Source: Sporosarcina sp. FSL K6-2383 (GTDB lineage Bacteria > Bacillota > Bacilli > Bacillales_A > Planococcaceae). From it: DNA of 64,000 nt. The notes below the pieces were generated by a model. The model did no database searches, was not told the origin of the DNA, and saw nothing but the letters and a program-made list of their open reading frames with translations. Positions 27,122-35,788 of this stretch are shown here, piece after piece; the first letter of the stretch is position 1, and each line of letters begins with the position of its first letter. The stretch is from NCBI RefSeq assembly GCF_038618305.1, contig NZ_CP152017.1, positions 3,600,001 to 3,664,000 on the forward strand, given 5' to 3'. Both the position numbers and the translations under genes were made by a program.

Positions 27122-27165
27122 AAGAAGCCTCTTTGCAGCTAATTAACTGCGAAGAGGCTTCTTTT
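27122..27165 (+). terminator. terminator after glnL, shared-sequence family
   Basis: GAAGCCTCTT and AAGAGGCTTC arms with inner GCAG/CTGC pairing are followed by TTTT. The loop GCTAATTAA and stem sequence recur at 35732-35782 and 48225-48274, so these three terminators are related by descent, not just by shape. Confidence 0.8.
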
Positions 27166-27186
27166 CCAACCTTTAATTTTAATGAC

Positions 27187-27270
27187 CTAATGCCGTCGCG
27201 CATAGCTGAGACCTTTAGGCATATGCTTGTCCTTGCCATATAATTTGTAAAGTCTTTTACCGTTGGCATC
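27187..27270 (-). pseudogene. remnant of a GH3 glycosidase C-terminus
   Basis: On the minus strand a 27-codon frame reads DANGKRLYKLYGKDKHMPKG then LSYARRH and stop. Its middle is close to the end of the GH3 protein at 35789, YDKDKYMPEGLSYA. The best 41-base block differs at about four positions. The order of the two motifs is swapped compared with the intact gene. The adjoining terminator is also related to the GH3 terminator. I read this as what is left of a second, deleted GH3 gene. Confidence 0.65.
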
Positions 27271-27619
27271 AGGCTTCTGACAAATACTTCTCTTTATCAT
27301 GACTATTTAATAAACCTATTCCTCCAACAATCAAAATCATGCCAAACATGGTATTCCATTTTATCGACTCTTCCCAATAGAATGCACCTATAAGTGTAAT
27401 TAAAAAAATGCCTGCCCCCGACCAAATAGCATACCCTATTGATAAACTTATTGTTTTCAATGCTTTGCTAAAAACATAATACGAACTTGCGTAGAAAACA
27501 AAGATAAATAAGGTCGGCAAGAAGTTCTGAAAGCCGTTTGATAATTTTAGCATCATCGCCCCCATTACTTCTAAGGCAATTGCTATCCATAAAAAATAGG
27601 TACCTGTCACCTTCTTCAC
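27269..27619 (-). CDS. small multidrug resistance (SMR) efflux subunit
   Basis: A 116-residue four-helix protein of the EmrE/YkkC class. The membrane glutamate is in ALEVMGAMMLKLSNG of helix 1, and the signature AIWSGAGIFLITLIGAFYWEE is in helix 3. It begins seven bases after its partner, so the two probably form a heterodimeric pump. Substrates could be guanidinium-like or quaternary cations; no ykkC-type riboswitch was recognised upstream. Confidence 0.88.
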   Translation of the reverse strand: MKKVTGTYFLWIAIALEVMGAMMLKLSNGFQNFLPTLFIFVFYASSYYVFSKALKTISLSIGYAIWSGAGIFLITLIGAFYWEESIKWNTMFGMILIVGGIGLLNSHDKEKYLSEA

Positions 27620-27626
27620 CTACACA

Positions 27627-27947
27627 TCATAAATTGATCATCGTAAGACCCGCGACTGTCATTGCTAAGCCGATTCCCTTTTTCTTTGACAGTTTTTCTT
27701 TAAACAACACCATTCCAATGAGAATGACGAAGACTGTCCCCACACCGCTCCAAGTCGCATAAACAATACCTATCGGAAGGGTTTTCATGACAGTTGCCAA
27801 TAAATAAAATGAAAGCGTAAAAAATATACCAATACCCACCATTCGTTTACCTTTACCCATATGCAATGCCGGATTTAAAAGCGTTGTCCCCATTACTTCA
27901 AAAATGATTGCTATTAAAAAAATGAAAAAGATACCATACATAGACAA
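27627..27947 (-). CDS. small multidrug resistance (SMR) efflux subunit
   Basis: A 106-residue SMR protein, the first of the pair. It has IIFEVMGTTLLNPA with the essential glutamate in helix 1 and YATWSGVGTVFVILIGMVLFKEKL in helix 3. Paired unequal SMR genes usually make a dual-topology heterodimer (YkkCD, EbrAB types). Confidence 0.88.
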   Translation of the reverse strand: MSMYGIFFIFLIAIIFEVMGTTLLNPALHMGKGKRMVGIGIFFTLSFYLLATVMKTLPIGIVYATWSGVGTVFVILIGMVLFKEKLSKKKGIGLAMTVAGLTMINL

Positions 27948-27961
27948 TTCCTCACTATCTT

Positions 27962-28255
27962 AACTTAATTCAGCAAATGTATTTGTACTGAAAGCGAAGC
28001 GTCAGCTACAGAAGTCCTCTACTCCTATAAGTGGCAGGGTGAATACTAAAATGCCTGCAATTCAGTGGGGGTTCCAAACCCCAGCTGAATTAAGTTAAGC
28101 CTCCGGCGGATGTCACAGATTTTGAAGGGAGTTAAGGAAGGCAACCTAAGACCGCCGCGTCCTGCGGCAACGGTTGCATGACCTACATCCTGTAGCTCTC
28201 AAGCGCAATTCAAAATCTGGACGCAATCACGCCGAGGCATGATTGATTGAAAATG
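27962..28255 (-). repeat. hairpin repeat family 2, copy C (long form)
   Basis: Read on the minus strand it matches copy A: TCAATCATGCCTCGGCGTGA then TTGCGTCCAGATTTTGAATTG, later TTCAAAATCTGTGACATCCG and CCGGAGGCTTAACTT, then a tail. The loop between the arms is about 90 bases instead of 22 and has its own inverted parts (ccgttgccgcagg/cgcggcggtc). It fills the gap between the SMR genes and the HAD gene. Confidence 0.78.
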
Positions 28256-28258
28256 AAA

Positions 28259-28286
28259 GCTGCTAAACCCAGTCAGGTTCAACAGC
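28259..28286 (-). terminator. terminator of the Ugp-like operon
   Basis: On the minus strand, GCTGTTGAACC and GGTTTAGCAGC pair over 11 positions (two wobble pairs), followed by TTTCATTTT. It slightly precedes repeat copy C. Confidence 0.6.
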
Positions 28287-28296
28287 CTCATTTTTC

Positions 28297-29007
28297 TTAC
28301 GCCGGGAAGGTTACTTTCCCATCTTGATTAACTAATTCCGCAACGTTATTTAACACATACGGCGTATAGGTTGATAGTAGCGATGCAGAGCCGATACCTG
28401 TTAACACACCGACACCATATAAACAATGCTTAGAGAACTCCATATCGATAGAAGTATCACCGACATGGATCACTTCATCTAATTCGATGTCATATTGGTT
28501 ACAAAACACCTGCAATGCTTCTACATTCGGCTTTCGCTCGTACAGATCAGCTGTCGCGATAAAATCCACGTATTCCAACAGCTGAAGAACCTCCAATATG
28601 TACTGTGTAACATCGTAATTATCAGCTGTCACAATCCCAATCTTTAGACCACTTGATTTTAACTGTGCAAATAACTCCGTCAAGTCACAAACAGGTTTGA
28701 TTTTCTCAGGGTTCTCTTTAATTTTCCGATAGTAAAAATCATTCAGTTCTTTTAAAATCCAGTCAAAATCTACTGCTAATGTATTGCTAATAATTCGGGC
28801 TAAATCTGCTGATGTTTTTCCAGCAAGTGCACTGTCTTCACGAACCGTTTTCCCTTCAAGTCCAACCTTGAATGCTAGTTCTTCAAGTTTACTTTCTTGA
28901 TTGTAGATTTCCGTAATATTCTTTAAAAATTCGTAAGTTGAATCAATCCATAAACTATTAAATTCGATTAATGTACCGTCTTTATCAAACAAAATACCCT
29001 TAATCAT
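28297..29007 (-). CDS. HAD-family phosphatase
   Basis: A 236-residue haloacid dehalogenase-like hydrolase. The nucleophile motif is ILFDKDGTLIEF, motif 2 is GIVTADNYDV, and motif 4 is VIHVGDTSIDMEFS; a helical cap sits between about 15 and 90. It resembles phosphoglycolate-phosphatase-like enzymes. It overlaps the PHP gene by eight bases, and its operon carries a Ugp-like transporter, so it may release phosphate from an imported phosphate ester or a breakdown product. The substrate is not known. Confidence 0.85.
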   Translation of the reverse strand: MIKGILFDKDGTLIEFNSLWIDSTYEFLKNITEIYNQESKLEELAFKVGLEGKTVREDSALAGKTSADLARIISNTLAVDFDWILKELNDFYYRKIKENPEKIKPVCDLTELFAQLKSSGLKIGIVTADNYDVTQYILEVLQLLEYVDFIATADLYERKPNVEALQVFCNQYDIELDEVIHVGDTSIDMEFSKHCLYGVGVLTGIGSASLLSTYTPYVLNNVAELVNQDGKVTFPA

Positions 29008-30442
29008 TTACATATACCTTCATAAGCTCTAGCAGCTGCCCCCATGTATGAAGCGATGGACGCTTATCATTAAAATAAATGGGATTTGTAAAGCCATAAA
29101 GTGTGCCATCCTCTTTTCTGACATTTACTCGAATATAATGATAAGTATTTTCGTCCCAATCAAATCCGAAGCTAGACTGATTGCCTGACTCTTTCGATAC
29201 CATTCTACCATCGACAATCCACTCGATTTCAACAGGCTCATGCGACTGAACTTTGGCTTCTATTTTACCTGTTCGTAGATTGCATTGGTCGCCAGCTATG
29301 AATCTGTCAAGTTGGAAATTGATCTGTTCACCTCTTGAAACGAAAACATGTCCTTTTTTCAAGGCCTTCATAAGATTATGAATCGACAGCCCTTCACAAT
29401 AAACAAATGTTCCCGGGTCTCCGATGAGAGAAGCTTCTTCACTCCCCTCATATCTTTCATCCGGTTTCAAGTGGGAGTCCGATCCACCCACTCCAGTAAT
29501 TTTATGACCATCCTTTAATAAGATATCCCAAGCAGTCAATGCCCATTCCGTTGCCTGTGGGTTATCCGCATAGGTCGGATCATTCCAAATTTCAAGCGTG
29601 TCCACTTTATGCAACGGTGTATCTTTCAACAGCCATTTCCATTCGGTTAAGAATGGGTGGTTAATCGAAATAAGCGCATTTCCATAATGACCGTTAATAA
29701 TTTTGTTCATGCCTTGCTCAGTTAACATATCTTCTAGTCGATTTTTAACAAAAGGAGATGTATTCGTATTTACTATATTGAAATGACCGAGTGGCGCTGT
29801 CACTTCTATCCCGGGCAATACCAGTATGGACGAATCATTTACCCAAGAGGTTGGCACAATATTATGATCGGTTGCCACAAAAAAATCCAATTGCCGATTT
29901 TTTGCACTTACCATATTCTCTTCTCTTGTCATTTGTCCATCTGAATAGATTGTGTGCGTATGAAGGTCGCCCTTATACCATCTTGTTTCAGGCTTTATCA
30001 CTTGCTCAGAGCTAGTAGTAGCTAGTAAAAGAGTACCTTCATCTAATTGATTCCAATATAACTCATCTTCCGAATGGGCGTTGCTTTCACCATTAAATTG
30101 TACTTCTAAAAATGGTTTTCCCATCTCTTCTTGTTGCTTCACTACAGCAATGAAGTCAATTGTCCATGTTCCCGCTGCAATGGAGCCTCCGATTGTATAT
30201 GGACTTGTGTCCTTTGGTTGTTCATGAATCATGACTGGCTGCGGTGTTTTCCCTGTTAAATATTGCGCGCGTAATTGTCCGATCGAATCATATACCAAAT
30301 AAGTACCCCAAATACTTTGAGTATGGTGGAGTTGCAAACTAATCGATTGGACATGTTCTGCAACATCCATTGTAAACTTCTTATTCAGTATCTTTGCGCT
30401 GGAATCATCCAGCAGCTCTATTTTGACCGTATCTTGAATCAT
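29000..30442 (-). CDS. CehA/McbA-type PHP-domain metallohydrolase
   Basis: A 480-residue protein with an N-terminal beta-rich region of about 155 residues and a PHP domain. The metal-site motifs are KGDLHTHTIYSDG near residue 160, FFVATDHN near 190, ISINHP near 260 and GVGGSDSH near 325. PHP proteins are phosphoesterases or amidohydrolases. No signal peptide is seen, so it acts in the cytoplasm. Placement between a sugar-phosphate-type transporter and a HAD phosphatase suggests hydrolysis of an imported phosphodiester; this is inference. Confidence 0.85.
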   Translation of the reverse strand: MIQDTVKIELLDDSSAKILNKKFTMDVAEHVQSISLQLHHTQSIWGTYLVYDSIGQLRAQYLTGKTPQPVMIHEQPKDTSPYTIGGSIAAGTWTIDFIAVVKQQEEMGKPFLEVQFNGESNAHSEDELYWNQLDEGTLLLATTSSEQVIKPETRWYKGDLHTHTIYSDGQMTREENMVSAKNRQLDFFVATDHNIVPTSWVNDSSILVLPGIEVTAPLGHFNIVNTNTSPFVKNRLEDMLTEQGMNKIINGHYGNALISINHPFLTEWKWLLKDTPLHKVDTLEIWNDPTYADNPQATEWALTAWDILLKDGHKITGVGGSDSHLKPDERYEGSEEASLIGDPGTFVYCEGLSIHNLMKALKKGHVFVSRGEQINFQLDRFIAGDQCNLRTGKIEAKVQSHEPVEIEWIVDGRMVSKESGNQSSFGFDWDENTYHYIRVNVRKEDGTLYGFTNPIYFNDKRPSLHTWGQLLELMKVYVND

Positions 30443-30460
30443 GCACTCACCTCATCTGAT

Positions 30461-31765
30461 TTATTGATTATTGTGGTTGTCCAATGCTTCCTGCGCTACC
30501 TTTTTCGCTTCTTTCAACGCTTCCTCTACGGAAACATTTTGCAATTCTACTTTATCTGCCGCAATAGAGATGGCATCGAAAATTTTCCCACCAGTTGGAT
30601 CTACAAAATCTGGTGAACCCGTCAATGCTTGTTTATATGGAATTCCTGCATAAGGATTTGCTTCGATGAATGCTGCATATTCTGGCACTTCCATTGCAGA
30701 TTCACGCACCGGAATATAGCCGATATGCTCCGCCCACTCCACATTCACCTCTGCACTTGAGAAATAACTCATAAATTTATAGGCAGCTGCAATTTCTTCA
30801 TCACTATTAATGGCTGGCACAGCCATAAACAATGCACCTACAATAGGAGCTGCTGCATTACCATTCAAACCTGGTTGTGGAATCGAGTCAATAACTGTGA
30901 AGTCAAGATCCCCTTTATCTCCTGATGAACCCGTGTATCCAGCTGCTTTCCCAGCCAATACTTCATCGATTGTTTTATACCAGTATTCCCAGCCCTGTCC
31001 ACCAGAATTGACTTTCATCGTTTTGTCATCGTGAATTTGCTTACGCATAAATTCCCAAGAATCCATCCAAGCCTTGCTATCGATTAATACTTCCTGACCA
31101 TCTTCACTGATTGTTTCTCCACCATTACTTAGTGCAATATCGATTAAGTTTCCGCTCCCCCACATCGGCAAATGACCGTATTCCACTACACCTTGTTCCT
31201 GTAGCATTTTAGACGTTTCAGCTACATTTTCCCAAGATGAAAAGGCTTCTTTCGGATCAATTCCTGCTTGCTCATAAATGTCTTTTCGGAAATACATGAC
31301 TTGCGTTGTCCCGTAAGCTGGTAATGCATATAATTCGTCGCCAACATAGGCTGCGTCAATAAATACATCTAGGAAATCCTCTTTATCGTAGATACTATCT
31401 TCACCTGCATACTTATTTAATGGTGCTAAAGCCGATTTACTCGCTAAATCTACAAGTGAACTAGATTCTGTGATGAATAAACCCGGTGCGTCCTTCGCAG
31501 CAATCGCCGCTTGCAACTTCTGGTAAGTTTCGGAATAGCTTGCCTGAGGAATCGCTTCAACAATTACTTCATCCTGCGAATCATTGAAACCTTTGATAAT
31601 TTCTTTCATTTTTATATCCGCTTCACTACCAAGACCATACCAAAACTCAATTGTAACGGGACCTGTAGATTCTGTGCCCGTACTACTTTCGCCTGCTTCA
31701 CTTGTACACGCTGCTAATATCATCATTGCCGACACGATAAACACAAATAAAAGATTCTTCTTCAT
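30461..31765 (-). CDS. UgpB-like extracellular substrate-binding lipoprotein
   Basis: A 434-residue family 1 binding protein. The signal LLFVFIVSAMMILAAC ends in a lipobox. The mature part has TIEFWYGLGSEADIKMKEII, AAKDAPGLFITESSSLVDLA, YALPAYGTTQVMYFRKDIYE and AAAYKFMSYFSSAEVNVEWAE. It is most like the glycerol-3-phosphate and disaccharide binders. The ATG at 31765 follows GAGGAGTGG. It is the fourth gene of the operon starting with the ATPase. Confidence 0.88.
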   Translation of the reverse strand: MKKNLLFVFIVSAMMILAACTSEAGESSTGTESTGPVTIEFWYGLGSEADIKMKEIIKGFNDSQDEVIVEAIPQASYSETYQKLQAAIAAKDAPGLFITESSSLVDLASKSALAPLNKYAGEDSIYDKEDFLDVFIDAAYVGDELYALPAYGTTQVMYFRKDIYEQAGIDPKEAFSSWENVAETSKMLQEQGVVEYGHLPMWGSGNLIDIALSNGGETISEDGQEVLIDSKAWMDSWEFMRKQIHDDKTMKVNSGGQGWEYWYKTIDEVLAGKAAGYTGSSGDKGDLDFTVIDSIPQPGLNGNAAAPIVGALFMAVPAINSDEEIAAAYKFMSYFSSAEVNVEWAEHIGYIPVRESAMEVPEYAAFIEANPYAGIPYKQALTGSPDFVDPTGGKIFDAISIAADKVELQNVSVEEALKEAKKVAQEALDNHNNQ

Positions 31766-31788
31766 TTCAACCACTCCTCATTTTTTAT

Positions 31789-32628
31789 TTATCCTTTTAA
31801 GCCATTGTCACTAATCCCTTTAATAAACCACTTATTTAACAAAACAAACAATAGTAAAAGAGGTACAACAGTTAACACATTCGCCGCCATGATTAAAGGC
31901 CAAGTATCGGCAAATGATCCTACATTCGTGAAAAATCGGTTAAGTCCAACTGTAATCAAATACTTTTCCTGGCTTTTAACAATTAAAGAAGGCCATAAAT
32001 AATTGTTATACATCGACACAAAGCTAATTAAGCTCGCAATAAAAATAGTCGATTTACACATCGGAATCATAACCTTCAGCAAAACAGTAAAATCATTAGC
32101 ACCTTCGGATCGAGCAGCTTCAATCATTTCCTTTGGTACTTGTAGAAAGGCTTGACGCAGCAAGAAAATAGTAAAGACACTTGCAACGTTGGATATCACA
32201 ATACCGGTCAAAGAATCTAGTAACCCCATTTTGGAGAGCAATATATAACTCGGTACATAAGTAGCTGCGGCCGGTAGCATATACGTAATTAGTATCGAAT
32301 TGAATAACAGTGATTTCCCTCTAAACTTTAGCTGTGTCAGTGCATAAGCAATCATGCTCGATAGAATCACTTGAAGGACAACAATACAAACCGAAGTAAT
32401 AGCACTATTGAACATATATAGCCAAAATGGCGCTAGCTCTAGTGCGCCTGCAAAGTTACTCCATTGCAGCGTTTCCGGAAAAAGTGTTAAGGGTACTGAA
32501 AATATTTCTTCTGTAGTTTTTAGAGAACTTAACATCATCCAAATAAGCGGGAATACCATGATCAGACTAAGAATTATTAGGAAGGTGTAGCGAAAAAAAG
32601 ATTTGGATGTGTGAAGCATTTCATGCAT
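31789..32628 (-). CDS. UgpE/MalG-like ABC permease
   Basis: A 279-residue permease with about six helices and the EAA loop IEAARSEGANDFTVLLKVMIPMCK near residue 168. The N-terminal MVFPLIWMMLSSLKTTEEIF block is typical of the second carbohydrate-type permease. It follows the first permease by 20 bases. Confidence 0.9.
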   Translation of the reverse strand: MHEMLHTSKSFFRYTFLIILSLIMVFPLIWMMLSSLKTTEEIFSVPLTLFPETLQWSNFAGALELAPFWLYMFNSAITSVCIVVLQVILSSMIAYALTQLKFRGKSLLFNSILITYMLPAAATYVPSYILLSKMGLLDSLTGIVISNVASVFTIFLLRQAFLQVPKEMIEAARSEGANDFTVLLKVMIPMCKSTIFIASLISFVSMYNNYLWPSLIVKSQEKYLITVGLNRFFTNVGSFADTWPLIMAANVLTVVPLLLLFVLLNKWFIKGISDNGLKG

Positions 32629-32647
32629 TTTCTACGTCCCCCTTCCC

Positions 32648-33520
32648 TTAATAATGGACCCATTTTTTCGATGTGTAGAATAAGAGAAAAGCAAGTACAC
32701 CCGTTAATAACACGATTAGCGTTGACAGCGCTGTAGCCTGCCCCATATTAAACTGCTCAAATGCCATCTGGTAGTATAAATATAATAGCGTCCGCGTACT
32801 ACCGGCTGGCCCTCCCTGCGTCATAACCTGTATTTGATCGTAGGCCTGAATGGCATCAATTAGAGAGATAATAATTAAAAACAAAGTAGTAGGCGAAACT
32901 AATGGGATTGTAATGAATCGACTATTTTGCCACCAAGATGTCCCTTCAATATCCCCTACCTCATATAATTCACCAGGAATTTTTGATAATGCATCTGCAT
33001 AGAAAATCATTGCCCAGCCCGCATTTTTCCAAATAGATACGATAATAATTGACCACATGGCAGTATCAGAATCTGTTAGCCATGATGGCTGTGGTAAATG
33101 GAGTAAACCCAATAGCTGGTTTAACAAGCCGACATCCGGTTGAAAAATCCATGTCCAAACAATCGACATGGCAACCATCGGTGTAATCCACGGTGAGAAG
33201 AGTAAAGATTTCAGTAACGTGGAGCCCTTCATAACATTTTTCAACAAACTAGCAAATAATAGACCAAAGATAATCGTCGGTATAACTGTCATCACACTGA
33301 AAAAAGCAGTATTTTTTAGTGCTGCATAGAAATTATCACTTGTTAGTATCGTTTGATAGTTCTCTAGCATAACGTGGCTATATTCTGGACTAATATAATC
33401 CCAATCCGTCGTACTCAACCAAAGGGATACAAACATTGGGATAAACCAAAATGCGAGCAATGGAATTAGCGGAATGCCTACAAAAAACAGTAATAATCCA
33501 TAACGTCTTATTAACTCCAC
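32648..33520 (-). CDS. UgpA/MalF-like ABC permease
   Basis: A 290-residue permease with about six helices. The EAA loop is YEVGDIEGTSWWQNSRFITIPLVSPTTL near residue 190. WIFQPDVGLLNQLLG and TQGGPAGSTRTLLYLYYQMAFEQFNMG are family marks. The GTG start shares its first base with the TAG stop of the ATPase gene, so translation is coupled. Confidence 0.9.
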   Translation of the reverse strand: MELIRRYGLLLFFVGIPLIPLLAFWFIPMFVSLWLSTTDWDYISPEYSHVMLENYQTILTSDNFYAALKNTAFFSVMTVIPTIIFGLLFASLLKNVMKGSTLLKSLLFSPWITPMVAMSIVWTWIFQPDVGLLNQLLGLLHLPQPSWLTDSDTAMWSIIIVSIWKNAGWAMIFYADALSKIPGELYEVGDIEGTSWWQNSRFITIPLVSPTTLFLIIISLIDAIQAYDQIQVMTQGGPAGSTRTLLYLYYQMAFEQFNMGQATALSTLIVLLTGVLAFLLFYTSKKWVHY

Positions 33521-34599
33521 TAGTAAGCCACCACCATATCTTTAATGATCGATTTCCCCGTTTTTTTATCAAACAGATGTACTTTATGTGGGCTGAATTT
33601 AATCAGCAAATGCTGCTCTTGAATAGTTAATTCGTTCTGCACACGGACGGTTAGCTTTTGACCATATATTTCTCCGTATACAAATTTATCTGCCCCCATC
33701 ATTTCAACACGATGAATGGTCAATTTAATAGCAGTGGGATCATCTGTCACCTCGATATCCTCTGGTCGAATCCCCGCTATTACTTCACCAAGACTCTCTT
33801 TTTCTAACAGTAAATCAATAATTTTCTCATTATCGATTTTGAGTTCAGTTTTAGTTGCATTCACCGTTAAAAAGTTAATGGTCGGCGAACCAATAAAACT
33901 CGCCACAAACATATTAGCGGGATGCATATAAATTTCATCTGGTGTACCGACTTGCTGGATCTCACCATCTTTTAACACAACAATACGGGATGCCATTGTC
34001 ATTGCCTCGGTTTGATCATGTGTCACATAGACAGTCGTTGTTCCCAGCTGGTTATGTAATTGAATAATCTCTTCACGCATTTGAATACGAAGCTTGGCGT
34101 CTAAATTTGATAGCGGCTCATCCATTAAAAAGATATCAGTATTACGCACGATTGCCCTACCTAATGCAACACGCTGACGCTGTCCTCCAGATAAATCTTT
34201 CGGCTTACGTTTTAAATAGGCGGTGAGTCCTAACTTCTGTGCAGTTTCCTCTACACGTTCTTTTATGACCTTTTTATTTTCTTTTCTAATTTTCAATCCG
34301 AATGCAATATTATCAAATACATTTAAGTGCGGGAAAAGTGCATAGTTTTGAAATACCATTGCGATGCCTCGATTTTTGGGAGGGACATCATTCATGATCT
34401 GTCCATTTATCGAAAGCTCTCCAGCTGTGATGCCTTCCAAACCAGCAATCATGCGTAAAGTTGTTGATTTTCCACAACCTGATGGACCGACTAAGACTAT
34501 GAATTCTTTCTCAAAGATATCCAGGTTGAAATTTTCAAGGATCATTTCTTGACTGTTGTCATATTGTTTACTGATATTTCTCATCGAAATTTTTTTCAC
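33520..34599 (-). CDS. UgpC/MalK-like ABC ATP-binding protein
   Basis: A 359-residue ATPase with Walker A GPSGCGKST, signature LSGGQRQRVALGRAI, Walker B IFLMDEPLSNLDAKL and the switch histidine in VTHDQTEAM. A C-terminal TOBE/OB regulatory region follows (GIRPEDIEV). It heads the operon ATPase, two permeases, binding protein, PHP hydrolase, HAD phosphatase, in that order, and faces a DeoR regulator across a 317-base gap. Confidence 0.9.
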   Translation of the reverse strand: MKKISMRNISKQYDNSQEMILENFNLDIFEKEFIVLVGPSGCGKSTTLRMIAGLEGITAGELSINGQIMNDVPPKNRGIAMVFQNYALFPHLNVFDNIAFGLKIRKENKKVIKERVEETAQKLGLTAYLKRKPKDLSGGQRQRVALGRAIVRNTDIFLMDEPLSNLDAKLRIQMREEIIQLHNQLGTTTVYVTHDQTEAMTMASRIVVLKDGEIQQVGTPDEIYMHPANMFVASFIGSPTINFLTVNATKTELKIDNEKIIDLLLEKESLGEVIAGIRPEDIEVTDDPTAIKLTIHRVEMMGADKFVYGEIYGQKLTVRVQNELTIQEQHLLIKFSPHKVHLFDKKTGKSIIKDMVVAY

Positions 34600-34664
34600 T
34601 ATTTTCCTGCACCTTCTTTTGCTTTAATTTGATTTTCTTTGATAATCCTCTCAAATCAAACAAT

Positions 34665-34722
34665 ACACAACAATTGTAAATATAAATAAAGAATAGTGTA
34701 AAACTAATGTAAATTGTTGTGT
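34665..34722. promoter_or_regulatory. inverted-repeat operator candidate
   Basis: Arms ACACAACAATT (34665-34675) and AATTGTTGTGT (34712-34722) are exact inverse copies, 36 bases apart, in the gap between the Ugp-like operon and the DeoR-type gene. The symmetry and place suggest binding sites of that regulator. The remaining gap, 34600-34916, shows no gene. Confidence 0.55.
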
Positions 34723-34916
34723 TATTTCGACACTATATATTCCACGAAACCCCTTCGGCTATCCTTTCGAAACACTTTAATGTGTTTTGAAAAGAATATG
34801 TCATTCTATTTCTTAACCTTTTATTTTTTTGAAAGTTGTTTATAGTTATAGGTAACAGCATCCTACTATTTCCTTTTCCAATAGGCGGATCTATCTTCTA
34901 AGAATTGAGGGATTAT

Positions 34917-35678
34917 ATGTTAAAAAATGATCGTTATAACTATATAATGACTTATTTAACTAAGTATAAATCTGTGAAAGTGGTGTCATTAAGCGGTTTG
35001 TTAAATGTTACACAGGAGACAATTCGAAGAGATCTAGAATATCTAGAACAGCTAGGAGAAATTGAACGTGTCCACGGCGGAGCTGTTTTAAAGAATAATA
35101 ATATACAAGAAACGAATTTCACAGTACGAGAATCTATTAACATTGCAGAGAAAAAGATGATTGCGAAGCATGCAACTCAATTTGTCAAAGAAGGAAGTTT
35201 TGTATCTTTAGATGTCAGTACAACAAATACAGAAATTGCGAAAGAACTCGTACATAGTTTTAATTCATTATCCGTTATTACAAACTCAATTATTATCGCA
35301 ACCATTTTAAGTGAAAATCCTAACTTTAGTATTTATTTCCCTAGCGGTAAAATTAGAAATTCAGAGCTATGTATAGTAGGCGATTCCTGTGTTACCTATA
35401 TTAAAAAGTTTAATATTGATATTTTTTTTATGAGCGTTAGTGGACTATCGTTAGAAAAAGGATTAACAGATTATGGGTATGGCGAATATGAGGTAAAAAT
35501 GGCTATGCTTCGAAATGCCAATAAAGTATTTGTTGTAGCTGATCATACGAAATTTGATTCCATTGCTATGTTGAATATCGGGAACTTACAAAGTGTGGAT
35601 GGTATTATTACAGACTCCAATATTAGCCAACAACTGCTTGATAAATACGAGAAACATGATATTAATATTTTTAGCTAA
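34917..35678 (+). CDS. DeoR-family transcriptional regulator
   Basis: A 253-residue repressor. The N-terminal helix-turn-helix reads VVSLSGLLNVTQETIRRDLEYLEQLGEIERVHGGAV, the DeoR signature. The C-terminal sugar-phosphate sensor domain has SFVSLDVSTTNTEIAKEL, SIYFPSGKIRNSELCIVG and KVFVVADHTKFDSIA. The ATG at 34917 follows GAGGG; the TTG at 34905 is less likely. It is divergent from the Ugp-like operon and probably represses it, with a phosphorylated compound as inducer. Confidence 0.9.
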   Translation: MLKNDRYNYIMTYLTKYKSVKVVSLSGLLNVTQETIRRDLEYLEQLGEIERVHGGAVLKNNNIQETNFTVRESINIAEKKMIAKHATQFVKEGSFVSLDVSTTNTEIAKELVHSFNSLSVITNSIIIATILSENPNFSIYFPSGKIRNSELCIVGDSCVTYIKKFNIDIFFMSVSGLSLEKGLTDYGYGEYEVKMAMLRNANKVFVVADHTKFDSIAMLNIGNLQSVDGIITDSNISQQLLDKYEKHDINIFS

Positions 35679-35731
35679 ATTGTCAAGTCCAGCGTGGCAA
35701 ATAATTCATGCATATCTTAGATAAAATCACG

Positions 35732-35782
35732 AAAAAAGAAGCCTTTTCGCAGTTAATTGAACTGTCGAATGGCTTCTTTTTT
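35732..35782. terminator. terminator between convergent DeoR and GH3 genes
   Basis: AAAAAAGAAGCC and GGCTTCTTTTTT pair, with inner TTCGCAGTTAATT and AACTGTCGAA. The A- and T-runs make it bidirectional. It shares sequence with the terminators at 27122 and 48225. Confidence 0.85.
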
Positions 35783-35788
35783 CAGCTT

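Noticed and set aside
27057..27269. 70-codon minus-strand ORF downstream of glnL
   Set aside because: It crosses the glnL terminator in another frame; the homology to GH3 is in a different frame.
27948..28040. Possible guanidine (ykkC) riboswitch ahead of the SMR pair
   Set aside because: The conserved ACGR and CCGW-type blocks were not found; the gap is occupied by repeat copy C.
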